Of a stretch of 64,000 nt of DNA, positions 9,250 to 18,072 are shown one piece after another. Every line of letters begins with the position of its first letter. The stretch's first letter is position 1. Under the pieces are notes generated by a model. That model worked only from the letters and a program-made list of their open reading frames with translations. It had not been told where the DNA came from and made no database searches. The position numbers and the translations under genes were made by a program. Source of the DNA: Caballeronia novacaledonica (GTDB lineage Bacteria > Pseudomonadota > Gammaproteobacteria > Burkholderiales > Burkholderiaceae); contig NZ_OGTP01000009.1 in assembly GCF_900258035.1 (NCBI RefSeq), positions 124,001 through 188,000 of the forward strand, in the 5' to 3' direction.

Positions 9250-9541
9250 AAAATGGCGCGATTGCCTGAAATCGGATTAACTGAAAATCAGCGCGATATA
9301 ACGAACGATCTAATCGAACTTTTAAATCGATTGCCGGAATGCCGATTACAGCCGGTTCCCAAATGTAACTGCAAACCCAAATTTTTCCGATTTAACGGAT
9401 ACGAACGTCCGCTTTTGCATCGTTCGATGTTTCAAATTTGAATCAATTTATTTGATCTGACATAACCAGCGAGGCTCCCTTGGACCGTGCGGGACCGCCG
9501 CGCGGGGCGCCGCGGGCGGGTGAATGTCCGATCTGGCGGCA

Positions 9542-9557
9542 CGGCATTCGATTTGCA
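9542..9557 (+). promoter_or_regulatory. Sigma54-like promoter (GG-N10-GC) towards the exopolysaccharide locus
   Basis: The sequence CGGCATTCGATTTGCA has GG and GC separated by exactly ten bases and a good -12 TTGCA, but the -24 element is CGGCAT rather than TGGCAC. It reads towards the regulator gene at 9873, leaving a leader of about 300 nt. A sigma54 promoter for biofilm polysaccharide genes has precedent in Burkholderia (the BerB-controlled bep genes). This site is less perfect than the two in the urea block. Confidence 0.4.
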
Positions 9558-9872
9558 CTAACACAGTCGAACCAGGTTTGTATGACAAATAAATTTCTCT
9601 TATCTCCGCTTTGAAAACGGCTATCCTGAATTGGGGAGGGATTTCAATGTGCGCTCACCCTCACATCGGAACAGATTCTGTGGTTTAAGCGCGAAAATCT
9701 ACAGCGCAAAAAAGATTGTCTGCTTATTATTCAAACCAGCGGATCGATTCCGCCAACACTTCGTTCCAATCGGTCACGGCAACCCGGCGAAGTTCGGGAA
9801 AGTCCATTGATGCGCCGCAATGGCCGAGAAACTCTCCGCGCCTTCCAGGATGCAAAGCTGCAGAGGATGACC

Positions 9873-10871
9873 ATGCCTTACGCCACGCTAGAACCCGCCG
9901 TCATGGGGTGGACCCCTCCGACGACGAAAGCCTCGCAGACCGAGGTCCGCCAGATCGCGATCCTGCTGTTCGACGGTTTTTCCCTGCTCGGCGCGGGAAT
10001 CGTCGCAGAGGTTTTCCACATGGCGAACGAGTTCGCGTCGGCGAAGTCGCGGCCGGACTGCAGCTACGACGTGCGTTTTCTGTCCGTCGAGGGCGGCAAC
10101 GTGGCGTGCTCGTCGTCGGTGCGCGTATGGACGGACGGACTGGACGCGCGCCACTACGGCGGCTTCGACGCGCTTTTCGTCGCGGGCGGCCGCGGCGCCG
10201 ACGATGCCGCGAAGGACGATCGCATCATCGAATGGCTGCGCCGCGTGCAGACGAAGACGGCGGTCGTGCGCGGGATCTCCGAAGGCCGCAAGGTGCTCGA
10301 CGCCGCCGGCATCGGCCAGTCGCAGGACGCGCAGGCGCGCCTCGGCAACGCGATGCATCTCGTGCGCGACGAGCAGCAGGGCGACGGGGGCGACCGCTAC
10401 GAGTCCATGAAGGGCGCGCTTCTGATCGTGAAGCGCGATCTGGGCATCGACGTGTCGCGCAGCGTGGCCGAGCGCCTGATGCCCGGCTCCGCCGCGAAAC
10501 TCGTGTCGATTCTCGGCGACAGCGGCGCGGCGTCCGCGGGCGACAAGATCCGCGCGGCGGCGCGCTGGTTGCAGGACAACTGCGAACGGCCGATTTCGGT
10601 CGTCGATGCGGCGCAGGTGGCCGCGATGAGCGAGCGCAACTTTTTGCGCCGCTTCAAGATCGAGATGGGCATCACGCCATCCGATTATTTGCTGCAGGCG
10701 CGCCTCGCCGTGACCTGCGCGCTTCTGACGGATTCGGAATTGCCGGTCGACAAGATCGCGCGCAGAAGCGGCATGGGCAACGGCGACCGGCTCGCGAAGA
10801 TTTTCCGCAAGCGTCTGCTGATCTCGCCGACGGAGTACCGGATGCAGAGCAGGCGCGAGGCGAACGGCTGA
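9873..10871 (+). CDS. GlxA/AraC-type regulator, second paralogue
   Basis: 332 residues from the ATG at 9873, which has an AGAGG sequence 6 nt upstream; earlier in-frame starts at 9807 and 9867 are possible. A DJ-1/PfpI-like domain begins QIAILLFDGFSLLGAG, and an AraC helix-turn-helix region ends the protein (AAMSERNFLRRFKIEMGITP, then KIFRKRLLISPTEYRM). The last ~90 residues are very similar to those of the regulator at 6975-8033. The nucleophile elbow reads GISEGRKVLDAAG, so the DJ-1 cysteine is replaced by serine. It reads in the same direction as manC/bceA, 142 bp downstream, and is a prime candidate regulator of that operon. Confidence 0.85.
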   Translation: MPYATLEPAVMGWTPPTTKASQTEVRQIAILLFDGFSLLGAGIVAEVFHMANEFASAKSRPDCSYDVRFLSVEGGNVACSSSVRVWTDGLDARHYGGFDALFVAGGRGADDAAKDDRIIEWLRRVQTKTAVVRGISEGRKVLDAAGIGQSQDAQARLGNAMHLVRDEQQGDGGDRYESMKGALLIVKRDLGIDVSRSVAERLMPGSAAKLVSILGDSGAASAGDKIRAAARWLQDNCERPISVVDAAQVAAMSERNFLRRFKIEMGITPSDYLLQARLAVTCALLTDSELPVDKIARRSGMGNGDRLAKIFRKRLLISPTEYRMQSRREANG

Positions 10872-10934
10872 CCCGCGCGAAGTGTGACGTGGGCCGCTGT
10901 GGCGCCGACTATGGCGTAAAACGTCGGACCTTTG

Positions 10935-10955
10935 GCCGGACCTGATCGGTCCGGC
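10935..10955. promoter_or_regulatory. Perfect 8-bp inverted repeat before manC/bceA
   Basis: GCCGGACC and GGTCCGGC flank the pentamer TGATC. No T-run follows, so this looks more like an operator than a terminator. A partial direct copy (GTCGGACC, 10924-10931) lies just upstream. The site is 58 bp before the manC/bceA start and 63 bp after the regulator stop, where that regulator or another factor could bind. Confidence 0.4.
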
Positions 10956-11013
10956 ACTTAATCATTTCCCGGACGGCAACAGCGTTCGAAAGAATTGCAG
11001 GCAGGAGTCCTCT

Positions 11014-12543
11014 ATGACGAATGAAGCACGCACGAAAGGTGGAGTGGAGCAGGGAGCAGCAGGTGTGGAGGCGGGCCCGGCCAGGTTGGCCGGGCCGTGC
11101 CGCCGCCTCGTCCCCGTGATCCTCGCCGGCGGCTCGGGCACGCGCCTGTGGCCGATGTCGCGTGAACAGTTCCCGAAGCAACTGATCGGCGTCATCGGTC
11201 ATGACTCGTTGTTGCAGGCGACGGTGGCGCGGCTGAAAGACTTTGCGGGCGACTTCAAGGTGGATGGCGAGCCGATCATCGTGTGCGGCGAGGAGCATCG
11301 TTTCACGACGGAAGAGCAGACGCGCGAGAGCGGCGTGGCCGCGCGCATCATCGTCGAGCCGGCGCGCCGCGACACCGCGCCCGCGCTCACGCTCGCGGCG
11401 CTCGCGGCGGTGAAGGACGGCGAGGACGCGATCATGGTCGCGATGCCGGCGGATCACTCCATCGCCGACATTCCCGCGCTGCATCGCGCGATCGCGATCG
11501 CGGCGGAACACGCGGAACGCGGCGTGATCGCGACGCTCGGCATTCCGCCGACGCGCCCCGACACCGGCTTCGGCTACATCCGTCTGGGCGGCGCGCTCGG
11601 CGACGGCGCGCACGAGATCGACCGTTTCGTCGAGAAGCCGGCCGCCGAACTCGCTGCGCAATACGTTGCGGCAGGCACGTACTGGTGGAACAGCGGCATC
11701 TTCATCGTGCGCGCGAGCGTGTGGCTCGCGGCGCTGAAGCAGCTCAACGCCGACATGCACGCGGCCTGCTCGGCCGCCGCGAACGAAGGCGCCGACGACG
11801 GCAAGTTCTTCCGCCCGGAGGCCGCGCAATTCGGCCGCGCGCCGTCGGATTCGATCGATTATGCCGTGATGGAGCACATCGGCACGCCGAGCAAGCCGTG
11901 CGACGGCATCGTCGTGCCGCTCGTCGCGGGCTGGTCGGATCTCGGCTCGTGGGACGCCGTGTGGGACGCGATGGACAAGGACGAGTCCGGCAACGTCGCG
12001 AGCGGCCGCGTCGTGTTCGAAGGCGCGACGTCGAGCTATGCACGCTCCGAAGGCGGACGGCTCGTCGCGTGCGTCGGCACGACCAACGTGATCGTCGTCG
12101 AGACGGACGACGCCGTGCTCGTCGCGGACCGTTCGCGCGTGCAGGACATCAAGGGGCTCGTTGCGCGCATCCGCGAGCAGCATGCGCCCGAAGCGGACGC
12201 GCATCGCAAGGTGCGCCGTCCGTGGGGTTTCTACGATTCGATCGAGCATGGCGAGCGTTTCCAGGTGAAGCGCATCGTGGTGTCGCCGGGCTCGAAGCTG
12301 TCGCTGCAGATGCATCACCATCGCGCGGAGCACTGGGTCGTCGTGTGCGGCACGGCGCTCGTCACGCGCGGCGAAGAGCAGTTCCTTTTGAGCGAAAACG
12401 AATCGACGTTCATTCCGCTCGGCGTGCGGCACCGCCTGGAGAACCCGGGCAAGGTGCCGCTCGAGATCATCGAGGTGCAGTCGGGCAGTTATCTCGGCGA
12501 AGACGACATCGTGCGCTTCGACGACACCTACGGGCGTCATTGA
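11014..12543 (+). CDS. manC: Mannose-1-phosphate guanylyltransferase / mannose-6-phosphate isomerase
   Basis: 509 residues, the size of bifunctional type II PMI-GMP enzymes (BceA, AlgA, ManC). The pyrophosphorylase signature VILAGGSGTRLWPMSREQFPK occurs near residues 34-54. The C-terminal cupin isomerase domain has VKRIVVSPGSKLSLQMHHHR and EHWVVV near residues 415-445, with the metal-binding histidines. It makes GDP-mannose from mannose-6-phosphate together with ManB. An AGGAG site lies 7-8 nt before the ATG. The N-terminal ~25 residues form a low-complexity extension before the catalytic domain. It is the first enzyme gene of the rightward exopolysaccharide arm; in cepacian producers the equivalent gene is bceA. 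Confidence 0.95.
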   Translation: MTNEARTKGGVEQGAAGVEAGPARLAGPCRRLVPVILAGGSGTRLWPMSREQFPKQLIGVIGHDSLLQATVARLKDFAGDFKVDGEPIIVCGEEHRFTTEEQTRESGVAARIIVEPARRDTAPALTLAALAAVKDGEDAIMVAMPADHSIADIPALHRAIAIAAEHAERGVIATLGIPPTRPDTGFGYIRLGGALGDGAHEIDRFVEKPAAELAAQYVAAGTYWWNSGIFIVRASVWLAALKQLNADMHAACSAAANEGADDGKFFRPEAAQFGRAPSDSIDYAVMEHIGTPSKPCDGIVVPLVAGWSDLGSWDAVWDAMDKDESGNVASGRVVFEGATSSYARSEGGRLVACVGTTNVIVVETDDAVLVADRSRVQDIKGLVARIREQHAPEADAHRKVRRPWGFYDSIEHGERFQVKRIVVSPGSKLSLQMHHHRAEHWVVVCGTALVTRGEEQFLLSENESTFIPLGVRHRLENPGKVPLEIIEVQSGSYLGEDDIVRFDDTYGRH

Positions 12544-12679
12544 GCGCTTGCAGGGCAACGGCATGACGGTTTGTGGCAACTGACTTCTTTGCAACCGCTT
12601 TCATTCGAAAAAGACGGGCTAACGCGAGGAGGAGACTGAAGCGTGCGGTAAAGGGCTGATTGCGTTCGGGGAAAAAAAC

Positions 12680-14059
12680 ATGCGCGATTTACAGGGATTG
12701 CTCGCGCGCCTGTTCGACGTCGTGATGATCGTCGGCGGTGCGGCAGTGGCGTCGCAAATCAGGTTCGAGTACATCGAGGCTCATGCCTATTCGGTGGCGT
12801 TCGTCGCGTTCGCGGCGGCGTTCTCGCTTGCACTCTTTCCGGGCTTCGGCGTCTATCAGTCGTGGCGCGGCCGCAGCAAGCTCCAGCTTGCCTGTCAGGT
12901 CTCGCTCGGCTGGCTCGTCGTGCAGGGCTGCGCGCTCGCGCTGATGTTCTCGCTGCATCGGCTCGACTACGTGTCGCGCCTCTGGTTCGCCTACTGGACC
13001 GCGATGTCCGGCGGCCTCATGATCGCCGGGCGTCTCATCACGCACGCGATCCTCGCGCACATGCGCCACGCCGGCCTGAACCTGCAGCAAGTGGCGATCG
13101 CCGGTTGCGGCCGACATTGCGATGCGATCCTGCGCAAGATCGAGCGCTCGAAGGACTCGGGCTTTCGCATGCGCGCGGCGTTCAACGCGGCGCCGTCGAA
13201 GGCGCGGCTCAACACGCGCGTGCCCGTGTACGACGACTTCGACGCCTTCGTGAGCTTCGTGCGCACGCAGAACGTTCACGAGGTCTGGCTCGCGTTGCCG
13301 CTTTCCGAAGAGCGCACGATCCTGCGCTTCGTGAACGAATTCCGCGACGATCTGCTCAACGTGCGCTTCATTCCCGACGTGCGCAGCCTCGCGCTCTTCG
13401 AAAGCGGCGTGACCGATCTGCTCGGTCAGCCGGCGATCAATCTCGTCGCGTCGCCGCTGTCGGCGTCCGCGCAGTTGCAGAAGGAACTCTTCGACCGCGT
13501 GTTCGCGCTCGGCGCGATCATCGCCGTTTCGCCGGCGCTGATCTGTATCGCGCTCGCGATCAAGCTCACTTCGCGCGGGCCCGTGTTCTTCCGGCAACGC
13601 CGCAAGGGCGCGGATGGCCGCGTCTTCACCATCTACAAGTTCCGTTCGATGCGCATGCACACGGAACAGGCCGGAGTGCTTCGCCAGGCCACGCGCGACG
13701 ATCCGCGCGTGACCCGAGTCGGAGCGTTCCTGCGCCGCACCAGCCTCGATGAGCTACCGCAGTTCTTCAACGTTCTGCGTGGCGACATGTCGGTCGTGGG
13801 CCCGCGTCCACACGCGCTCGAACATGACGACCTGTATCAGAAGGTCGTATCGGGGTACATCCATCGTTACCGGATCAAGCCGGGCATCACCGGCTGGGCT
13901 CAGGTCAACGGTTTTCGTGGAGAAACGGATCGGATCGAAAAGATGGAAGGACGCGTCGCTCACGATTTGTACTACCTGGGTAACTGGTCGTTCGGACTCG
14001 ATATGAGAATCATCGCCGCAACGATCTTCAAGGGACTACGCCACACCAACGCTTACTGA
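12680..14059 (+). CDS. Undecaprenyl-phosphate glucose-1-phosphate transferase (WcaJ/BceB family)
   Basis: 459 residues. About four N-terminal membrane helices (to ~125) precede a CoA-binding-like domain and a C-terminal bacterial sugar transferase domain. The latter shows FFRQRRKGADGRVFTIYKFR, the DELPQFFNVLRGDMSVVGPR block and RYRIKPGITGWAQVNGFRG. It transfers hexose-1-phosphate, usually glucose, to undecaprenyl phosphate and so starts the exopolysaccharide repeat unit at the inner membrane. A gaggaggag-like stretch lies about 40 nt upstream, with a weaker site nearer the ATG. Its TGA overlaps an alternative start of the wza gene, so the genes form one operon. Confidence 0.92.
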   Translation: MRDLQGLLARLFDVVMIVGGAAVASQIRFEYIEAHAYSVAFVAFAAAFSLALFPGFGVYQSWRGRSKLQLACQVSLGWLVVQGCALALMFSLHRLDYVSRLWFAYWTAMSGGLMIAGRLITHAILAHMRHAGLNLQQVAIAGCGRHCDAILRKIERSKDSGFRMRAAFNAAPSKARLNTRVPVYDDFDAFVSFVRTQNVHEVWLALPLSEERTILRFVNEFRDDLLNVRFIPDVRSLALFESGVTDLLGQPAINLVASPLSASAQLQKELFDRVFALGAIIAVSPALICIALAIKLTSRGPVFFRQRRKGADGRVFTIYKFRSMRMHTEQAGVLRQATRDDPRVTRVGAFLRRTSLDELPQFFNVLRGDMSVVGPRPHALEHDDLYQKVVSGYIHRYRIKPGITGWAQVNGFRGETDRIEKMEGRVAHDLYYLGNWSFGLDMRIIAATIFKGLRHTNAY

Positions 14060-14076
14060 TGCAGGGGACGACCATT

Positions 14077-15264
14077 ATGCACAACCAACAACAACCGGGC
14101 ACCACCTCCATGGCCGCCAACACCAACGTGTCGCGTATCTTCCGCCTCACGAGCCTGGCTGCGGCAGCTTCCATCTCCGTGATCCTGACGGGTTGCGGGC
14201 TCGCGCCGGGCATGCACATGGAAAAGCCGGCCGCGCTCGTCGAGACGTCGAACGATCAAGGCGATCCGGCCACCACGACCAACATTCCGATCACGACGAT
14301 CGACGCCGCGCTCGTGAAGAAGATGCGCACCACGCAGCCTTCCGCGGCGACCGATCCGAACGCGTCGCTCTACGGCAAGCCGGCGCCGTACAAGCTGGGC
14401 GTCGGCGACGTGCTGCAGATCACGGTGTGGGATCACCCCGAACTCGTCGCGGCGCTCGGCCAGCCGGCGAACCAGACGCGCACGTCGGATGCCGCGCCGG
14501 GCTTCGTCGTCGATGCGGACGGCAATCTGCAATTCCCGTACGTGACGCGTTCGCTGCACGTCGCGGGCAAGACCGAGACGCAGGTTCAGCGCGAGCTGTA
14601 TTCGGAACTCTCGAAGGTTTTCGTGAAGCCGCAGGTGACGGTGCGCGTCGCGTCGTTCCGTGCGTCGCAGGTGTATATCGACGGCGACGTGCGCACGCCG
14701 GGCTCGCAGCAGATCAACGACATTCCGATGACGCTCACCGAGGCGATCGGCCGCGCGGGCGGCTTCGCGACGACGGCGGACCAGAGCCGCGTGACGCTCA
14801 TCCGCGATGGCGTCACGTACAACATCAACATGGCCGGCATGACGGCGAAGGGCCGCAGCCCGTCGGACATCATGCTCCGTCCGGGCGATGCGCTGCGTGT
14901 CGATTCGCGCGACGAAAACGGCGTCTACGTGATGGGTGAAGTGACCAAGCCCGCCACCGTGATTCCGATGCGCAACGGCAAGCTCACGCTGTCGGACGCG
15001 ATTTCGCAGGCGGGCAGCTTCAATCCGGAAACGTCGGACCCGCGCGAGCTGTACGTGATCCGCAACGGCCAGACGGACAACCCGGAGGTCTACAAGCTCG
15101 ACGCTCGCTCGCCGGTGTCGATGCTGCTCGCGAACAACTTCGAGCTGCAGCCGCATGACGTCGTGTACGTGGACAACAACGGGCTGGTCCGCTTCTCGCG
15201 CGTGCTGAACCTGCTGTTGCCGGCGATCAACGCGGGTCTGACGGCGGCCGTGCTGACGAAGTAA
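14077..15264 (+). CDS. wza: Outer-membrane polysaccharide export lipoprotein, Wza/BceE type
   Basis: About 395 residues. A signal peptide ends in a lipobox (SVILTGCGL, cysteine near residue 43 of the chosen frame). A polysaccharide export (Poly_export) domain starts around YKLGVGDVLQITVWDHPEL and is followed by two SLBB-type domains (VYIDGDVRTPGSQQ and VYVMGEVTKPATV). Wza-like proteins form the octameric outer-membrane channel for capsule and exopolysaccharide. I chose the ATG at 14077 because AGGGGACG lies 8-9 nt upstream; an ATG at 14059 overlaps the previous stop. It is followed by the matching inner-membrane kinase gene. Confidence 0.93.
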   Translation: MHNQQQPGTTSMAANTNVSRIFRLTSLAAAASISVILTGCGLAPGMHMEKPAALVETSNDQGDPATTTNIPITTIDAALVKKMRTTQPSAATDPNASLYGKPAPYKLGVGDVLQITVWDHPELVAALGQPANQTRTSDAAPGFVVDADGNLQFPYVTRSLHVAGKTETQVQRELYSELSKVFVKPQVTVRVASFRASQVYIDGDVRTPGSQQINDIPMTLTEAIGRAGGFATTADQSRVTLIRDGVTYNINMAGMTAKGRSPSDIMLRPGDALRVDSRDENGVYVMGEVTKPATVIPMRNGKLTLSDAISQAGSFNPETSDPRELYVIRNGQTDNPEVYKLDARSPVSMLLANNFELQPHDVVYVDNNGLVRFSRVLNLLLPAINAGLTAAVLTK

Positions 15265-15352
15265 CTGGCTTGAAAGCAGGTGTTTGACCGGCGCGCGCGG
15301 GGGCGCGCCGGAGCATCGTTGTTCGACTCAAAAAATACAAGCGAGCGAGATC

Positions 15353-17581
15353 ATGGCGATGAACTTTGATACGCGGTACACGGACGTATCGACAGCCGAC
15401 GAGTTGCGGCTGTCCGATTATCTGGCCGCGGTGATGCGCAACTGGAAGCTCGTGACGCTCGTCACGCTCGCCGTGGTCGCGCTCGGAACCCTCTACGCCT
15501 ACCTTGCGCCGCCAACCTTCAGAGCGGACGCGATGATCCAGGTGGACGAGGCCAGCGCCAACACTCCGACCGCCGGCGCCAACGCGGTGCAGGCGGTCGT
15601 TCCGCAGTTGACCGACACGAAGTCCGTGACCGCCGCGCAGATCGAACTCCTGCGCTCGCGCCTCGTCATCGACGATACGGTGCGGCGCCTGCATCTCGAC
15701 ATCAACGCGTCGCCGCGTACGTTGCCGGTCGTCGGCAAGCTCGTCGGCAACGTGTTTTCGATGCTGAACAGGCCGGTTCCGCCGGGATATCTGTCGCGCT
15801 TCGCCTGGGGCGACGAAGCGATCGACGTGCCGCTCTTCGACACGCCGAAAGCGCTCTACGACAGGAAGTTCACGCTCGTCGCCGCCGAACGCGGCACCTA
15901 CATGCTGAAAGACCCCGACGGTCTCGGCATTCTCACCGGCCACGTCGGACAGGAAGCGTCGGCCATGACGCCGCAAGGTCTCGTCACGCTCAAGGTGGAC
16001 AAGCTCGTCGGCCAGCCGGGCGTGCAGTTCGACCTGCAACGCTTCTCGACGCTCTCGACCATCGATCGCTTGCAAAAGCGGCTCACCGTGGCGGAGACCG
16101 CGCTGCAATCGGGCATTATCGGCGTATCGCTGGAAGGTAGTAATCCGAAGCAAATTGCGGCGATCGTCAATAACATCGCGAATCGCTATGTGCAGCAGGA
16201 CACGCAGAAGCGCTCGGCCGAAGCCGAACATACGCTCGCGTTTCTGGAGCAGCAACTGCCGGCCGTGAAGAAGCAGCTCGACGAAGCCGAGCAGCGCTAC
16301 AGCTCATTTCGCAACAAGCAGGGCTCGGTGGATCTCTCCGAGGAAAGCCGTCTTTTGCTGCAACAGGTCGTCGATAACAAGACGAAGCTCACGGACCTGC
16401 AACAACAGCGCGCGGAGCTTTCGCTGCGCTTCACGGCGAATCACCCGTCGGTGCAGGCGCTCGATGCACAGATCGCCGCGCTCACCGCCGCGCAGACGCG
16501 CCTCGGCAAGAACGTATCGACGCTGCCCGATACCGAGCAGACCGCGCTGCGCTACATGCGCGACGTGCGCTCGAGTAGCGAGCTCTACACGAACCTGCTG
16601 AACAGCACGCAGCAACTGCGCATCGCGAAGGCGGGGCAGGTGAGCAACGTGCGCATCGTCGATCTCGCGCAAGTCCCCGACGATCCCGTGCGTCCGAGGC
16701 GCGCGCTCGTGATCCTGATCTCGGCGGCCATCGGGCTCGTGCTCGGCATCGTCGTCGCGTTCATCCGCAAGGCGCTGTATGGCGGCGTCGAGCGGCCGGA
16801 AGACATCGAACGCCAACTGGGCACGCGCGTCTTCGCGATCGTGCCGCGCAGCACGCAGCAGCTTCGTCTGCAACGTCAGGTCGGGATGCGCCGCGAAGGG
16901 CTGCACGTGCTCGCCGCTCAAGCGCCGGAAGATGCGGCGGTCGAAGGCATCCGCAGCCTGCGCACTTCGCTGCAACTGCAGCTTTCCGACGCGCGCAACA
17001 ACGTCGTCATGCTGACCGGTTCGCGTCCGGAAGCGGGCAAGTCGTTCCTGTCGGCGAATCTCGCGACGCTCGTCGCTTCGACGAGAAAGCGCGTGCTGCT
17101 GATCGACGCCGACATGCGCCGCGGCGACATTCATTCGCACTTCGGCGTGCGCCATTCGCCCGGCCTTTCCGAGGTGCTGATGGGCGCCGACGTGCTGGAC
17201 ACGATCCTTCACGACGTGCTGCCCGGCGTCGATCTCATCCCGAAGGGCTCGCTGCCGTCTCATCCGGCGGAGCTTCTCGCAAGCGACCGCTTCGGTGAAA
17301 TGCTCGCCGAGCTGAAGCAGCACTACGATCTCGTCGTCATCGATACGCCGCCGGTGCTCGCCGTGACCGACGCGACGGTGATCGGAAGGCATGCGGGCAC
17401 GAGCCTGCTCGTCGTGCGGCACGGCAAGAATCAGGTGCAGGAGATCGGAGAGACGATGAAGCGCCTGTATCACGGCGGCGTGCACATGAAGGGCGTGCTG
17501 CTCACCGATGTTCCGCAATCCAAGGTGTTGATGGGCAACACGTACGCCGGTTACTACGGCTACGAAAGCATCGCGGAGTAA
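15353..17581 (+). CDS. wzc: Exopolysaccharide copolymerase / BY-kinase, Wzc/BceF type
   Basis: About 742 residues. An N-terminal Wzz domain has one membrane helix near residue 30 and a second near 460 (VILISAAIGLVLGIVVAF), with a long coiled periplasmic region between. The cytoplasmic BY-kinase domain carries a P-loop variant (GSRPEAGKSFLSANLA, about 553-568), Walker A' VLLIDADMRRGD and Walker B VVIDTPPVL. The C-terminus is a tyrosine cluster, GNTYAGYYGYESIAE, typical of the autophosphorylated tail. It controls chain length and export with Wza. I chose the ATG at 15353 over an upstream TTG at 15284. No Wzb-type phosphatase gene is adjacent, unlike bceD in cepacian clusters. Confidence 0.93.
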   Translation: MAMNFDTRYTDVSTADELRLSDYLAAVMRNWKLVTLVTLAVVALGTLYAYLAPPTFRADAMIQVDEASANTPTAGANAVQAVVPQLTDTKSVTAAQIELLRSRLVIDDTVRRLHLDINASPRTLPVVGKLVGNVFSMLNRPVPPGYLSRFAWGDEAIDVPLFDTPKALYDRKFTLVAAERGTYMLKDPDGLGILTGHVGQEASAMTPQGLVTLKVDKLVGQPGVQFDLQRFSTLSTIDRLQKRLTVAETALQSGIIGVSLEGSNPKQIAAIVNNIANRYVQQDTQKRSAEAEHTLAFLEQQLPAVKKQLDEAEQRYSSFRNKQGSVDLSEESRLLLQQVVDNKTKLTDLQQQRAELSLRFTANHPSVQALDAQIAALTAAQTRLGKNVSTLPDTEQTALRYMRDVRSSSELYTNLLNSTQQLRIAKAGQVSNVRIVDLAQVPDDPVRPRRALVILISAAIGLVLGIVVAFIRKALYGGVERPEDIERQLGTRVFAIVPRSTQQLRLQRQVGMRREGLHVLAAQAPEDAAVEGIRSLRTSLQLQLSDARNNVVMLTGSRPEAGKSFLSANLATLVASTRKRVLLIDADMRRGDIHSHFGVRHSPGLSEVLMGADVLDTILHDVLPGVDLIPKGSLPSHPAELLASDRFGEMLAELKQHYDLVVIDTPPVLAVTDATVIGRHAGTSLLVVRHGKNQVQEIGETMKRLYHGGVHMKGVLLTDVPQSKVLMGNTYAGYYGYESIAE

Positions 17582-17583
17582 AA

Positions 17584-17597
17584 AAGCCGCCGGGCTT
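17584..17597. terminator. Short hairpin between wzc and a convergent small gene
   Basis: AAGCC-GCCG-GGCTT forms a 5-bp stem. On the - strand it is followed by a T-run (from the A-run at 17579-17586), so it could end the small - strand gene. On the + strand it lies right after the wzc stop with only TTT after it. Confidence 0.45.
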
Positions 17598-17888
17598 TCA
17601 ATACGGCGACTTGTAGATGTCGCGCGAGCGCGCAGCGGTCGGCGCCGGCGGGTTCAGGCCCGGCGGCGCCGGATAGAGCGCCGCCGCCGCGCTTTTCGGC
17701 GCCATCATCGCGCGGGCGTCGGCCTTGTGTCCGCTCGGACGCAGCCGCGCACCGCCCGCGGGATTTCCCACATATCCGTTCTGCTGCGCAAGCAGTTTGT
17801 CGGTCGACGATGCGTCGGTAAGGTCGCCGGCATGCGCGGCCGCAGTCATGGCCAGCGACAGAAGCGCCGCGCCTAGCTGATGTTTCAT
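17598..17888 (-). CDS. Small secreted protein of unknown function
   Basis: 96 residues from the ATG at 17888, which is preceded by a strong GGAGGAG site. A clear signal peptide (KHQLGAALLSLAMTAAAHA) precedes a mature part rich in alanine, proline and glycine with no recognised domain; it ends RSRDIYKSPY. It converges on wzc. The strong ribosome site and export signal argue that it is real. A role in the polysaccharide locus is possible by position only. Confidence 0.65.
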   Translation of the reverse strand: MKHQLGAALLSLAMTAAAHAGDLTDASSTDKLLAQQNGYVGNPAGGARLRPSGHKADARAMMAPKSAAAALYPAPPGLNPPAPTAARSRDIYKSPY

Positions 17889-18033
17889 CGTCTCCTCCGG
17901 GCTTGTCGGGTGCATCTGAACAGGATATTGCGCGCAGTGACCCGCTCACGCCAAAAATCATGCACGAGCGGCCATCTGCGCCGTCCCGCACGCGATGCCG
18001 CGGCGTTTTACGCGCGACGAAAGCGGGCGTCGT

Positions 18034-18039
18034 TATAAT
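18034..18039 (+). promoter_or_regulatory. Candidate -10 box TATAAT for the lipoprotein gene
   Basis: A perfect TATAAT lies 34 nt before the GTG start at 18073. I could not find a good -35 hexamer at 16-18 bp, so this is only a partial promoter call. Confidence 0.35.
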
Positions 18040-18072
18040 CGCCGTCCGACCTGGTTTTTAGGCTGTCCGTCC

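Larger units (their letters stand above)
8776..9872. other. Long partly AT-rich intergenic region upstream of the exopolysaccharide locus
   Basis: About 1.1 kb between two divergent genes. The stretches 9180-9460 and 9570-9760 are clearly richer in A and T than the rest of the window. I see no convincing gene here: a 64-codon frame at 9247-9441 lacks a ribosome binding site and family features. The region holds an inverted repeat, a direct repeat and a sigma54-like promoter (listed separately) and looks like a control region for the second GlxA/AraC regulator and the polysaccharide genes. Confidence 0.6.

Noticed and set aside
9247-9441. 64-codon frame in the AT-rich intergenic region
   Set aside because: No ribosome binding site, low similarity to any recognisable family and location within a likely control region. 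Not excluded, but unsupported.
12574-12593. Sigma54-like sequence TGGCAACTGACTTCTTTGCA before wcaJ
   Set aside because: GG and GC are separated by 14 instead of 10 bases, which is not functional spacing for sigma54.
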